NCBI RefSeq assembly: GCF_006442795.2
Contig: NZ_CP083956.1
Location: 5,619,501-5,683,500, forward strand
DNA from: Mesorhizobium sp. B1-1-8
Lineage (GTDB): Bacteria; Pseudomonadota; Alphaproteobacteria; Rhizobiales; Rhizobiaceae
Length of the DNA stretch: 64,000 bases
Reading direction: 5' to 3'
This document shows, piece by piece, positions 1-8,705 of this stretch; position 1 is the first letter of the stretch; each line of letters begins with the position of its first letter. A model generated the notes under the pieces. The model was not told the origin of the DNA, did no database searches, and worked only from the letters and a program-made list of their open reading frames with translations. The position numbers were made by a program, and so were the translations under genes.

Positions 1-1
1 G

Positions 2-85
2 GACCTCGCCTCCATGGTGAAGCAGGGCACCAAGGTCGCGTTCAAGGATGAGATAGCGCAAGGCAGCGACGAGCCCGCTCCGTAG
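2..85 (+). CDS. C-terminal fragment of an unidentified protein (cut by window edge)
   Basis: An open frame enters from the left edge and stops at TAG 83-85, giving 27 residues that include ASMVKQGTKVAFKDE and end in DEPAP. The piece resembles the end of short periplasmic DUF1344-type proteins of rhizobia, which finish with a similar VGTKV-like strand, but it is too short to assign. The stretch 86-252 after it contains no gene I can support. Confidence 0.4.
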   Translation, partial: DLASMVKQGTKVAFKDEIAQGSDEPAP

Positions 86-252
86 GCGCTGCGTTTTCGG
101 TGTAGCTGAACTGCCTCAATATCGCGCATTGCACGAGGTGACCTGACAACGCGAGACTTCACCGATGCCAAACCCTGCGATCGGGCGGCCGATGAGCACG
201 CATCTTCGCCAAGTCCGACAAGAAGGGACCCGCGATTGCCCGATCGACGACC

Positions 253-293
253 TAATCCAGCATGGCCACCCCGGGGGCGGCCATGCTGGATTA
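253..293. terminator. Strong hairpin between convergent genes
   Basis: A perfect 15-bp inverted repeat (TAATCCAGCATGGCC at 253-267 and its complement at 279-293) with an 11-nt GC-rich loop lies between the fragment at the left edge and the minus-strand gene ending at 302. Neither side has a T-run, so a terminator role is inferred from position only. Confidence 0.5.
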
Positions 294-301
294 CCAATGC
301 T

Positions 302-661
302 CTAGAGCCAGAAGCCGACCCAGACGCGGCGGCGCCAGCAGCGGACATGGCGCCGGCCATAGCGCCAGTAGCGACGGCAGACCCTTCTCCAGACGTGCCG
401 GCGGCGGTAGTACCGATGGCGGTAGTGCCGATGGCGATAGTACCGATCATGGTAGTATCGACGGCGGTAGTATTGAACCGGCTGCAGCGGATCGGCCTGG
501 TCATCCTCCTCGTAGATGGCCGGATCCGGCTTGTCCAACTCATCCAGAATTCCGTTGCCGTTGGGGATCCCGGCAGCCGCCTTGCCGGTTCCGGCGAGAC
601 TTGCGAATGCTGCTGCCCCGGCAATGCCAAGCATTCCAGTCAGAAACAACCGACGTTCCAT
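302..661 (-). CDS. Small Tat-signal protein with Arg/Tyr/His-rich repeats
   Basis: Starting at MERRLFLTG, the 119-residue product has a twin-arginine-like signal (RRLFLTG, then a hydrophobic stretch to about residue 30). A short linker follows, then a C-terminal half made almost entirely of Tyr, Arg, His and Trp in YYRRRYY / RHRHYRH units. Similar basic repeat-rich exported proteins of unknown function occur in rhizobia. If exported folded it would be a very basic cell-envelope protein, perhaps binding an acidic polymer; that is a guess. An upstream ATG at 685 would add eight residues ahead of the signal and is less likely. The repeats are visible at DNA level and may vary in number between strains. 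Confidence 0.6.
   Translation of the reverse strand: MERRLFLTGMLGIAGAAAFASLAGTGKAAAGIPNGNGILDELDKPDPAIYEEDDQADPLQPVQYYRRRYYHDRYYRHRHYRHRYYRRRHVWRRVCRRYWRYGRRHVRCWRRRVWVGFWL
403..477. repeat. Short imperfect tandem repeats within the Arg/Tyr-rich gene
   Basis: Imperfect repeats of about 15 bp built on GGCGGTAGTACCGAT run through the middle of the gene and encode the RYYRHRHY-type protein repeats on the minus strand. They are in frame, so copy number change would lengthen or shorten the protein without a frameshift. Confidence 0.6.
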
Positions 662-765
662 GGAGACCTCCCGAGCTGTTAGCATCGGCAGTTCGATCCC
701 TCACCCGAAACAGGCTCCAGCGAGCCGCCGATCGATTTGAACGCGCAGGTAGCATTCTCGTTCCA

Positions 766-1755
766 TTAGCCCACTTCGCGCAAAATGAAATCGTGCAGCA
801 TTTTGGCGGCCGGCGAGAGCGCACGGTTCTTTATGGTTATCAAACTGTAAGGCCTGACCTCGATATCGAACTCGGTCTGCACGACGTCGATGGCGCCGGC
901 CAGCCCGTCTGACCCCTGGATGAACTTGGCCACCTGGACCGACACCGGCGCGATGGCGTCGGACTGTGCCACCATCACCAGCGTCAGCAGCAGCGAAGAG
1001 GTGTTGAGGATGCGGTCCGGAAGCGCGATGTTGCGGTTGAGGAAATTGCTCTCCATCGCCTGGCGCAATGGCGAGCCGCCGGACTGGAAGACCCAGTCAT
1101 AGGCCGCCGTCTGCTCCAGCCGCACCATCTTGCCGCTGGCCAGCGGGTGGCCGCGGCGCACGATCAGGCAAGCCTTCTCGACACCGATGACGCGCGATTC
1201 GAACAGCCGCGGATTGAGATCGTCGGGAATACGGGCGATGATGAAATCGTGGCGCGATGCGATCAGCTCGCGGGCCAGCACATTCGAGGTCTCGACCTGC
1301 ATGGTGATCTCGATGCGCGGATAGATGCGGCGGATCTCGCGGATCGCCGGCACCGCGAGCTCGATGGCCGGCGCCGTCACCGCGCCCAGGAACACCGAGC
1401 CGCCTTTGCCGGCCTTGAGCTCGGAAATCTCGCGGTCGGCCTCGCGCATTTCGAGCAGGATCGAGCGGGCCCGCCTGGCCAGCGCCTGGCCGTAAGGGGT
1501 CAGCGTTACGCCGCGCGGCAGCCGCTCGCATAGCTTCACGGCGAGCACCGCCTCCATCTCGGCGATCATGCGCGAGGCGGCGGGCTGCGATATGTTCATG
1601 ACCTGGGCAGCGGCGCTTACCCGTCCGTGATCGTCGAGCGCGGCGATCATGCGCATGTGGCGCAGGCTCAGGCCGCTGCGCAGGAGTGTTTCGCCGCCTC
1701 CCGGCAATTTCTCGTAACCGCCCGAGATTGCATCTGGATCACGCAATGCCGCCAT
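766..1755 (-). CDS. gbpR: LysR-family regulator, GbpR-like
   Basis: A 329-residue LysR-type regulator. The N-terminal winged helix-turn-helix is at about residues 30-90 (SAAAQVMNISQPAASRMIAEME), followed by a substrate-binding-like effector domain starting near GGSVFLGAVTAPAIELAVPAI. It is divergent from chvE. In Agrobacterium the same arrangement is gbpR-chvE, where GbpR controls the sugar-binding protein in response to arabinose, galactose and related sugars. The assignment rests on family plus context. The N-terminal extension before the HTH is usual for this subgroup. It probably binds dyads in the 291-bp gap shared with chvE. Confidence 0.72.
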   Translation of the reverse strand: MAALRDPDAISGGYEKLPGGGETLLRSGLSLRHMRMIAALDDHGRVSAAAQVMNISQPAASRMIAEMEAVLAVKLCERLPRGVTLTPYGQALARRARSILLEMREADREISELKAGKGGSVFLGAVTAPAIELAVPAIREIRRIYPRIEITMQVETSNVLARELIASRHDFIIARIPDDLNPRLFESRVIGVEKACLIVRRGHPLASGKMVRLEQTAAYDWVFQSGGSPLRQAMESNFLNRNIALPDRILNTSSLLLTLVMVAQSDAIAPVSVQVAKFIQGSDGLAGAIDVVQTEFDIEVRPYSLITIKNRALSPAAKMLHDFILREVG

Positions 1756-2046
1756 AGTTTCTCAGCCGCTCCACCAGTTTCCGTTGCGCCATAAGCCATA
1801 CCGGCTTCGATATAGCAACCACCAGAGATCGCATTTGACAGTTATATCAAAGGGACACACCCTTCGCGCGTTCCGAGACGTAACGATCGGTGACGAGCAA
1901 AATCGTATCGATTAAAACAACGTCGCGGGGCCGATTGGGAGGATACCGGAGATCGATAAAGCCGACAGTGGCGCGCCAGCGCTCCTTGTCGACTGCGCGG
2001 CCCGCGAAGCCCCGAGGTGTCGCGTCCATCAACCAGGGAGAGTAAT
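1756..2046. promoter_or_regulatory. Divergent gbpR/chvE control region
   Basis: No gene is visible here. Candidate operators are TTTGA-N8-TCAAA at 1834-1851 and the dyad AATCG-TAT-CGATT at 1901-1913. The chvE ribosome-binding site GGAGAG is at about 2037-2042. Which dyad, if any, is bound by the LysR protein cannot be told from one sequence. Confidence 0.45.
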
Positions 2047-3117
2047 GTGAAGATCATCAAGACGCTGGCCGCCGTCGCGGCCCTTGGCATCGCTGCCACG
2101 ACCTATTCGGCGCATGCCGCCGACAAGGGTCTCGTCGGCGTGCTGATGCCGACCAAGACCTCGCAGCGCTGGATCAACGACGGCGATGCCGTCAAATCCC
2201 AGCTCGAGGCGCTCGGCTACACGGTAGACCTGCAATATGCGCAGGACGACATTCCGAACCAGCTCAGCCAGCTGGAAAACGAAATCACCAAGGGCCCGAA
2301 GGCGCTGATCATCGCTTCGATCGACGGCACCACCATGGCCGACGCGCTGCAGAAGGCCAACGATATCGGCGTGGTCACCATCGCCTATGACCGCCTGATC
2401 AAGAAGACCCCGAATGTCGACTACTACACCACCTTCGACAATTTCGGCGTCGGCGTCATCCAGGCCAATTCCCTGGTCAAGGGCCTCAAGGAGCGCTTCC
2501 CGAACACCAAGCCGTGGAACGTCGAACTGTTCGGCGGCTCGCCCGACGACAACAACGCCTTCTTCTTCTACAACGGCGCGATGTCGATCCTGCAGCCGAT
2601 GATCGACAACGGCTCGATCAAGATCAAGTCCGGCCAGATGGGCATGGACAAGGTCGGCACGCTGCGCTGGCTGGCGGCGACCGCCCAGGCGCGCATGGAC
2701 AACCTGCTGTCCGCCAACTATTCGGACGGCAGCCGCGTCGATGGCGTTCTGTCGCCCTATGACGGCCTGTCGCGGGGCATCACCGCCTCGCTGCGTGCCG
2801 TTGGTTACGGCACGGACGCTCAGCCCTGGCCGATTGTCACCGGCCAGGACGCCGAGACCGCCTCGGTCAAGCTGATCATCTCGGGCGAGCAGTATTCGAC
2901 GGTGTTCAAGGACACCCGCGAACTGGCCAAGGCCACCGTGCAGCTGGTCGACAAGGTGCTCTCCGGCGGTAAGCCGGACGGCCTCGACACCAAGACCTAC
3001 AACAACGACGTCAAGGTCGTTCCCTCGATCCTGTTGACGCCGCATGAGGTCGACAAGTCGAACTACCAGAAGCTGGTCGTCGACTCCGGCTACATCAAGG
3101 CCGCAGACCTGAAGTAA
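2047..3117 (+). CDS. chvE: Periplasmic monosaccharide-binding protein ChvE
   Basis: The start is GTG 2047, chosen because GGAGAG lies just before it and a normal signal peptide follows ([19 protein letters not shown], cleavage after AHA at about residue 24). The ATG two bases earlier runs straight into a stop. The 356-residue product is a type I periplasmic-binding protein of the xylose/galactose/glucose group (MPTKTSQRW near the mature N-terminus). In Agrobacterium ChvE delivers sugars to the GguAB transporter and also signals through VirA. Here it leads a chvE-gguA-gguB locus and is followed by a terminator-like hairpin, which would let the binding protein be made in excess over the membrane parts. 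Confidence 0.9.
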   Translation: MKIIKTLAAVAALGIAATTYSAHAADKGLVGVLMPTKTSQRWINDGDAVKSQLEALGYTVDLQYAQDDIPNQLSQLENEITKGPKALIIASIDGTTMADALQKANDIGVVTIAYDRLIKKTPNVDYYTTFDNFGVGVIQANSLVKGLKERFPNTKPWNVELFGGSPDDNNAFFFYNGAMSILQPMIDNGSIKIKSGQMGMDKVGTLRWLAATAQARMDNLLSANYSDGSRVDGVLSPYDGLSRGITASLRAVGYGTDAQPWPIVTGQDAETASVKLIISGEQYSTVFKDTRELAKATVQLVDKVLSGGKPDGLDTKTYNNDVKVVPSILLTPHEVDKSNYQKLVVDSGYIKAADLK

Positions 3118-3134
3118 TTTCGGTTTCAGAAACA

Positions 3135-3163
3135 GGGGTCCTGCGCAACGCAGGGCCCCTTTT
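3135..3163 (+). terminator. Intrinsic terminator/attenuator between chvE and gguA
   Basis: An 11-bp stem (GGGGTCCTGCG 3135-3145 with CGCAGGGCCCC 3149-3159, one G-T pair) with a 3-nt loop is followed directly by TTTT. It sits 18 nt after chvE and 55 nt before gguA in the same direction, so it probably ends most transcripts after chvE and lets some read through. Confidence 0.75.
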
Positions 3164-3218
3164 CGTTCACCAGTGAGCCCGGTATTGTTTTGCCGGCCTC
3201 GGAGGAGCTTACTTTCTT

Positions 3219-4751
3219 ATGACGACGATTTTGGAGATGCGCGACATCACCAAGACGTTCCCCGGCGTGAAGGCGTTGTCGAACGTCAATCTCAGCGTCG
3301 AGGAAGGCGAGATCCACGCCGTTGTCGGCGAGAACGGCGCCGGCAAGTCGACGCTGATGAAGGTGCTGTCGGGCGTCTATCCGTCCGGAACCTATGAAGG
3401 CCAGATCATCTTTCGCGGCCAGGAATGCCATTTCAAAGGCATCCATGACAGCGAGCATATCGGCATCGTCATCATCCACCAGGAGCTAGCGCTGGTGCCG
3501 ATGCTGTCGATCGCCGAAAACATTTTCCTCGGCAACGAGCACGCCACCTACGGCGTCATCGACTGGAACGCCAACGAGAAGCGCACCGGCGAGCTGCTGA
3601 AAAAAGTCGGCCTGAAGGAAGATCCAAAAACCCTGATCACCCATATCGGTGTCGGCAAGCAGCAATTGGTCGAGATCGCGAAGGCGCTCAGCAAGGAAGT
3701 GAAGCTGCTCATCCTCGACGAGCCGACGGCCTCGCTCAGCGAAAAGGACAGCCAGGCGCTGCTCGACCTCCTGCTCGAGTTCAAGCGGCAGGGCATGACC
3801 TCGATCCTGATCTCGCACAAGCTCAACGAGGTGAACCGCGTCGCCGACAAGGTCACGGTGATCCGTGACGGCCGCACCATCGAGACACTTGCCCGCAAGG
3901 ACATCAGCGAGGACCGCATCATCACCTCGATGGTCGGCCGCTCGCTCGACGACCGCTACCCGCCGCGCGAGCCGAAGATCGGCGAAATCGTCTTCGAGGT
4001 GAAGGACTGGTCGGTCTATCACCCGATCCATGCCGACCGGCAGGTGATCAAGGGCATCAATCTCAATGTACGAAAGGGCGAGGTGGTCGGCATCGCGGGA
4101 CTGATGGGCGCCGGCCGCACCGAATTCGCGATGAGCCTGTTCGGCCGCACCTACGGCCGGCACATCACAGGCGAAGTATTGCTCGAAGGCAAACCGATCG
4201 ACCTCTCATCGGTGAGCAAGGCGGTGGAAAACCGCATCGCCTACGTCACCGAGGACCGCAAGACCTACGGCCTCAACCTCATCGACCATATCAAGCACAA
4301 CATCACGCTGGCCAATTTGTCCGGCGTGTCGCAGCGCGGCGTCATCGACGACATGCGCGAGATGAGCGTCGCCAACGACTACCGCAAGAAGACCAATATC
4401 CGCGCCTCAAGCGTCTATCAGCTGACCGGCAATCTTTCCGGCGGCAACCAGCAGAAGGTGGTGCTGTCGAAATGGCTGTTCGCCGACCCGGAAGTGCTCA
4501 TTCTCGACGAACCGACGCGCGGTATTGACGTCGGCGCAAAGTACGAAATCTATACCATCATCGCCCGCCTCGCCGCCGAAGGTAAGGCGATCATCGTCAT
4601 CTCGTCGGAAATGCCGGAGCTGCTCGGCATCACCGACCGCATCTATGTCATGAACGAAGGACGTATCGTCGGCGAGATGGCGGCAAGCGACGCCAGCCAG
4701 GAAAAAATCATGCGCGCCATCGTTCGGGGAGAAGGAAAAAAAGCATCATGA
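3219..4751 (+). CDS. gguA: Sugar ABC transporter ATP-binding protein GguA (tandem ATPase)
   Basis: A 510-residue tandem ATPase of the ribose/xylose importer type. The first domain has Walker [10 protein letters not shown] (residues 37-45) and Walker [13 protein letters not shown]. The second has a degenerate Walker A ([10 protein letters not shown]), signature LSGGNQQKV and Walker [12 protein letters not shown]. This asymmetry is normal for the family. GGAGG lies upstream at about 3200. The ATPase powers uptake of the sugar delivered by ChvE through GguB, whose start codon overlaps this stop (ATGA). Confidence 0.92.
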   Translation: MTTILEMRDITKTFPGVKALSNVNLSVEEGEIHAVVGENGAGKSTLMKVLSGVYPSGTYEGQIIFRGQECHFKGIHDSEHIGIVIIHQELALVPMLSIAENIFLGNEHATYGVIDWNANEKRTGELLKKVGLKEDPKTLITHIGVGKQQLVEIAKALSKEVKLLILDEPTASLSEKDSQALLDLLLEFKRQGMTSILISHKLNEVNRVADKVTVIRDGRTIETLARKDISEDRIITSMVGRSLDDRYPPREPKIGEIVFEVKDWSVYHPIHADRQVIKGINLNVRKGEVVGIAGLMGAGRTEFAMSLFGRTYGRHITGEVLLEGKPIDLSSVSKAVENRIAYVTEDRKTYGLNLIDHIKHNITLANLSGVSQRGVIDDMREMSVANDYRKKTNIRASSVYQLTGNLSGGNQQKVVLSKWLFADPEVLILDEPTRGIDVGAKYEIYTIIARLAAEGKAIIVISSEMPELLGITDRIYVMNEGRIVGEMAASDASQEKIMRAIVRGEGKKAS

Positions 4752-6040
4752 GCACAGAGAGCGCTCCCGCACCGCAAAGCGGCGTTGCCGAAGACGTCAA
4801 GCAGGGTCCGCGCATCGCGGTGTCGGCGCTGACGGCAAACCTGCGCGAATACGGGCTGATCATCGCGCTGATCGTCATCATGCTGTTCTTCCAGTACACA
4901 ACGTCGGGAACGCTGTTCAAGCCGGTCAATCTCAGCAATCTGGTGCAGCAGAACTCGTTCATCATCGTGATGGCGCTGGGCATGCTCCTGGTCATCGTCT
5001 CCGGCTATATCGACCTCAGCGTAGGCTCGGTCGCCGGCTTCATCGGCGCGCTTGCCGCGATGATGATGGTGATCTGGCCGCTCGGGATATTCAGCAATCC
5101 GCTGGTGGTTTCGATCGTCTGCCTGATCGTGGGTGGCCTCATCGGCGCCGCGCAAGGCTACTGGATCGCCTATCACAAGATACCGAGCTTCATCGTGACC
5201 TTGGCCGGCATGTTGATCTTCCGCGGCATCTGCCAGGCGCTGCTCGGCGGCGGCTCGTCGGTAGGCCCGCTTCCGCCTGACTTCAAGGCGCTGAGCTCCG
5301 GCTTCATCCCCGATGTCATCGGCCCGTTGGCGCTGATCCCGCCGACGGTCAATGCCGCCGGCAAGACCATCGTCGGCAGCGGCCTGACGCTGCACATGAC
5401 GACGGTGGTGCTGGGCGTGATCGCCGTGCTTGCCTATGCCTATTTCGGGCTCCGCGCCCGGCGCAAGCGCGAGCGCCATGGCTACGAGGCCGAGCCCTTC
5501 CCGATGTTCGTCATCAAGACGCTGGTGGGCAGCGCGCTGGCGCTGTTCCTGGTCTTCCAGTTCGCGACCTACAGGGGTCTGCCGATCGTGCTTTTGGTGA
5601 TGGGCGTGCTGATTTCGCTGTTCGTCTTCGTCACCAAGCGCATGACCATCGGCCGCCGCATCTATGCGATGGGCGGCAACGCCAAGGCGGCGCAGCTGTC
5701 GGGCATCAACACCGAACGGCTGACGCTGCTGGTGTTCATCAACATGGGCGTGCTGTCGGCGCTCGGCGGCCTGATCATCGCGGCGCGGCTCGGCCAGGCC
5801 GTGCCGGCGGCAGGCCTCGGCAGCGAGCTCGACGTGATTGCCGCCGTCTTCATCGGTGGCGCCTCGGCGATGGGCGGCGTCGGCCAGGTGATCGGCGCGG
5901 TGGTCGGCGGCTTCATCATGGGCGTGATGAACAACGGCATGTCGATCATGGGCGTCAATGTCGACTGGCAGCAGGTGGTGAAGGGCCTGGTGCTGCTCGG
6001 CGCCGTGATCTTCGACGTCTACAACAAGAACAAGGCTTAG
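4748..6040 (+). CDS. gguB: Sugar ABC transporter permease GguB
   Basis: A 430-residue multi-pass inner-membrane permease of the RbsC/XylH family, with many hydrophobic segments (for example [14 protein letters not shown] and [17 protein letters not shown]) and the conserved signature region [13 protein letters not shown]. It starts four bases before the gguA stop (ATGA), which indicates translational coupling. The stop codon TAG 6038-6040 is followed after one base by a palindromic repeat element. Confidence 0.92.
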   Translation: MSTESAPAPQSGVAEDVKQGPRIAVSALTANLREYGLIIALIVIMLFFQYTTSGTLFKPVNLSNLVQQNSFIIVMALGMLLVIVSGYIDLSVGSVAGFIGALAAMMMVIWPLGIFSNPLVVSIVCLIVGGLIGAAQGYWIAYHKIPSFIVTLAGMLIFRGICQALLGGGSSVGPLPPDFKALSSGFIPDVIGPLALIPPTVNAAGKTIVGSGLTLHMTTVVLGVIAVLAYAYFGLRARRKRERHGYEAEPFPMFVIKTLVGSALALFLVFQFATYRGLPIVLLVMGVLISLFVFVTKRMTIGRRIYAMGGNAKAAQLSGINTERLTLLVFINMGVLSALGGLIIAARLGQAVPAAGLGSELDVIAAVFIGGASAMGGVGQVIGAVVGGFIMGVMNNGMSIMGVNVDWQQVVKGLVLLGAVIFDVYNKNKA

Positions 6041-6041
6041 A

Positions 6042-6136
6042 GCAATTCCAGGAAAAGTGCGCAGCGGTTTTCCGTCCGGAATTGCGTGAAAACAAATGTT
6101 TAGAGCGGTTCAGCGTTTCTGGCAGAAACGCTCTAA
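6042..6136 (+). repeat. Composite palindromic element, copy A (IR1 plus IR2)
   Basis: IR1 (6042-6085) has outer arms GCAATTCC / GGAATTGC and inner arms GGAAAA / TTTTCC. IR2 (about 6101-6136) contains AGCGTTTCT-GGC-AGAAACGCT. Near-identical IR1 copies occur at 18718-18761, 50947-50989 and 59682-59725, and an IR2 relative at 18662-18704. The rest of the 302-bp gap to gguC (6137-6342) shows no gene. Confidence 0.85.
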
Positions 6137-6342
6137 CGCCGGAGCGAGGACTTAGGAGGCATACGGGTTCTAGATCGCGACGCTGCCGGCAACCCGTCGG
6201 CGCCAAGAAGTCCAGGCAAGGACCAGGCTCGCGAGCGCAATCCGGACGAAGAATTTCAACCGTGGCGCGGATCTTCTCCGGGCCGCGCCGGTCAGGGTTT
6301 GCCCATCGGCAACCGGGCCCAGGCACAATGAGAGGGTACATC

Positions 6343-7332
6343 ATGCTGATCTCCCAGATCCTCGACGACGCCGAGACGATCCGCGTCGTGGCCCGCACCG
6401 GCGGCAAGACCCGGGCCATCAACGGCGCGCGCAGCGTCTATTCGCTGGCGATGGAGGCCGCGCGGACAGGTACCGGCCTGGAAGCGCTGATCGAGCGCAA
6501 AGGCTATGGCGAGGCGGTCGACCTCGACGCCGCCTACAAGAAGGGTCGGCTGGTGTCGCCGATCAACCATCCCGATCCCGCGCATCTCCATCTTACCGGC
6601 ACCGGGCTCACGCATCTGGGGTCGGCGGCGACGCGCGATTCCATGCACAAGAAGCTCAGCGACGGCGAGGAGCAGCTGACCGATTCCATGAAGATGTTCC
6701 GCATGGGGCTCGAAGGCGGCAAGCCGGCCAAGGGGCAGATCGGCGTGCAGCCAGAATGGTTCTACAAGGGCAACGGCACGATGGCGGTGGCGCCCGGTGC
6801 CGCGCTGATGTCGCCGGCTTTCGCGCAGGACGCCGGCGAGGAGCCGGAGATCGCCGGCATCTATGTCATCGGCGACGACGGCGCGCCATTCCGGGTCGGC
6901 TTCACGCTGTCGAACGAGTTCTCCGATCATGTGACGGAGCGGGTGAACTATCTGTTCCTTGCCCACTCCAAGCTGCGCAACGCTTCTTTCGGCCCGGAGA
7001 TCCTGATCGGCGACCTGCCCGCCGATATCAGGGGCTCATCGCGCATCTGGCGCGATGGCAAGCTGCTGTGGGAAAAGCCGTTCCTGTCGGGCGAGGCGAA
7101 CATGTCGCACACGATCGCCAATCTCGAACATCACCACTTCAAATATTCCGCCTTCCGCCAGCCGGGCGACGTGCATGTGCACATGTTCGGCACGGCGACG
7201 CTGTCGTTTGCAGACGGCGTCAGGACGGAGGCCGGCGACACGTTCGAGATCGAGGCCAAGGATTTCGGCCTGCCGCTGCGCAACCCGCTGGAGATCGAAA
7301 AGCCGGTCAAGGTGGCGGTTAAGGCGCTGTGA
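6343..7332 (+). CDS. gguC: GguC, fumarylacetoacetate hydrolase-family (AraD1-type) protein
   Basis: The start is ATG 6343 because GAGAGGG lies six bases before it; the in-frame ATG at 6328 lies upstream of that site. The 329-residue product has the fold features of the FAH superfamily in its C-terminal half (EPEIAGIYVIGDDG, GFTLSNEFSDH, SKLRNASFGPE). GguC follows gguAB in Agrobacterium and related bacteria and is usually annotated AraD1, implying a step in breakdown of the imported pentose; the reaction is not shown by the sequence. It is separated from gguB by a repeat element and about 300 bp, so it may be transcribed separately. Confidence 0.8.
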   Translation: MLISQILDDAETIRVVARTGGKTRAINGARSVYSLAMEAARTGTGLEALIERKGYGEAVDLDAAYKKGRLVSPINHPDPAHLHLTGTGLTHLGSAATRDSMHKKLSDGEEQLTDSMKMFRMGLEGGKPAKGQIGVQPEWFYKGNGTMAVAPGAALMSPAFAQDAGEEPEIAGIYVIGDDGAPFRVGFTLSNEFSDHVTERVNYLFLAHSKLRNASFGPEILIGDLPADIRGSSRIWRDGKLLWEKPFLSGEANMSHTIANLEHHHFKYSAFRQPGDVHVHMFGTATLSFADGVRTEAGDTFEIEAKDFGLPLRNPLEIEKPVKVAVKAL

Positions 7333-7340
7333 GGTAGCGT

Positions 7341-7365
7341 GATCTCCCCCCTTGAGGGGGAGATC
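7341..7365. terminator. Hairpin downstream of gguC
   Basis: A perfect 10-bp inverted repeat, GATCTCCCCC (7341-7350) and GGGGGAGATC (7356-7365), begins 8 nt after the gguC stop. There is no T-run. It lies just outside the insertion sequence and was probably the gguC/dcd convergent terminator before the IS inserted. Confidence 0.5.
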
Positions 7366-7374
7366 AGCAGCTTC

Positions 7375-8703
7375 TGTCCGAACCGGATAGATAGGTAACA
7401 GAATGGACCGATTAGATGGGTGACAGTTTTCTTGTCCGCCGGGAGGACCGGCGATGGTTTGGCGAGAGACTGGGCTCATGGATGAGCGGCTTCGTTTTGT
7501 TGCGGAATGCCTATCTGGCGAGGAGACGATGACGCAGCTTTGTGCTGCCTTCGAGATCTCGCGCAAGACCGGTTACAAATGGCTTGGACGTTACCGGGCG
7601 TTCGGGCCGGAAGGCCTGCACGACCAGCCGCGGGCGCCGCTCGAGCACGGCCGTGCCACGGCAGCGGAGCTGGTGGAGCGGATCGTGGCGCAGAAGGAAG
7701 CGCATCCGCTGTGGGGGCCGAAGAAGATCATGGCCCGGCTGAAGCGGGCGGAGCCCAGCTGCAGCTGGCCGGCGGTGTCGACAGCCGGCGAGATTCTGAA
7801 GCGGCATGGCCTTGTCGGGCGTCGGCGCGCGCGCTGGAGAGCGGCGGGCAACGGTCCATGGCCGGAGCCTGAGGCGGCGAACGCGCTGTGGACGGGAGAT
7901 CACAAGGGCTGGTTCCGGACCGGCGACGGCTGGCGCTGCGAGCCGCTGACGGTGATGGATGGGGCGTGCCGCTACCTGTTGGCGCTGGCGGCGATCGGCT
8001 CGACGTCGGAGGGTGAAGCCTGGCCGGTGTTTGAACGGACATTCGAGGAGCATGGCCTGCCGGATCGGTTCAGAAGCGACAATGGGGCGCCGTTCGCGTC
8101 AGCCGGCGTCACCGGGCTGACGCCGCTTGCGGTGCGCTTCATCAAGCTCGGTATCGTGCTGGAGCGCATTCAGCCGGGCAAACCGCAGCAGAACGGATGC
8201 CATGAGCGCTTCCACCTGACCATGCTGCCGCTGGCCAAGGCGCCGGAGGCCGACAGGGCCGCCCAGGCTCGGGCTTTCGAGGCTTTCCGGCGCGAGTATA
8301 ACGAGGAGCGCCCGCACGAGGCGCTGGGTATGGACACGCCGGCACAGCATTACCGCCCCTCGACCCGCGCCATGCCGAAGACGACACCAGAGCCGGACTA
8401 TCCGGCCGAAGCTGCGGTGCGCAGCGTGCGCCAAAACGGCGAGATCAAGTGGAACGGCGACTTCATCTACGTCTCAAAAGCGCTGGCCGGTGAAGCGATT
8501 GCCGCAACCGAGACCGAGAATGGGGAATGGGCACTCCACTTCTATGCCCATCCGCTCGGCTTCATTGACGGCCGACACAAGAAACTGGTCCGCCGCAGTG
8601 CCGTTCAACCCCGACCAGACGGCACTGCGGCGGACAGCAACTCAGGGAGAAAACTGTAACCCATGTATCCGGTTCAAAGTGTTACCCATCTATCGGCTGG
8701 ACA
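7375..8703 (+). mobile_element. IS481-family insertion sequence, complete (1329 bp)
   Basis: The ends are imperfect inverted repeats starting TGTCC on both sides. About 58 bp of the left end matches the complement of the right end: AGATAGGTAACA against AGATGGGTAACA, then GGGTGACAGTTTTC against GGGTTACAGTTTTC. A 4-bp direct repeat CTTC flanks it (7371-7374 and 8704-8707), a likely target duplication. The single transposase gene is intact, so the element may be active. The right-hand CTTC overlaps the dcd stop codon. Confidence 0.85.
7454..8659 (+). CDS. IS481-family transposase (DDE type)
   Basis: A 401-residue transposase with an N-terminal helix-turn-helix (LCAAFEISRKTGYKWLGRY, about residues 28-46), an HTH_29/HTH_32-like linker and an rve integrase core. 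The catalytic triad is visible as Asp in WTGDHKGWF, Asp in FRSDNGAPF and Glu in NGCHERFH. GGGAGGA precedes the ATG. The frame is uninterrupted and its stop lies inside the right inverted repeat. Confidence 0.93.
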   Translation: MVWRETGLMDERLRFVAECLSGEETMTQLCAAFEISRKTGYKWLGRYRAFGPEGLHDQPRAPLEHGRATAAELVERIVAQKEAHPLWGPKKIMARLKRAEPSCSWPAVSTAGEILKRHGLVGRRRARWRAAGNGPWPEPEAANALWTGDHKGWFRTGDGWRCEPLTVMDGACRYLLALAAIGSTSEGEAWPVFERTFEEHGLPDRFRSDNGAPFASAGVTGLTPLAVRFIKLGIVLERIQPGKPQQNGCHERFHLTMLPLAKAPEADRAAQARAFEAFRREYNEERPHEALGMDTPAQHYRPSTRAMPKTTPEPDYPAEAAVRSVRQNGEIKWNGDFIYVSKALAGEAIAATETENGEWALHFYAHPLGFIDGRHKKLVRRSAVQPRPDGTAADSNSGRKL

Positions 8704-8705
8704 CT

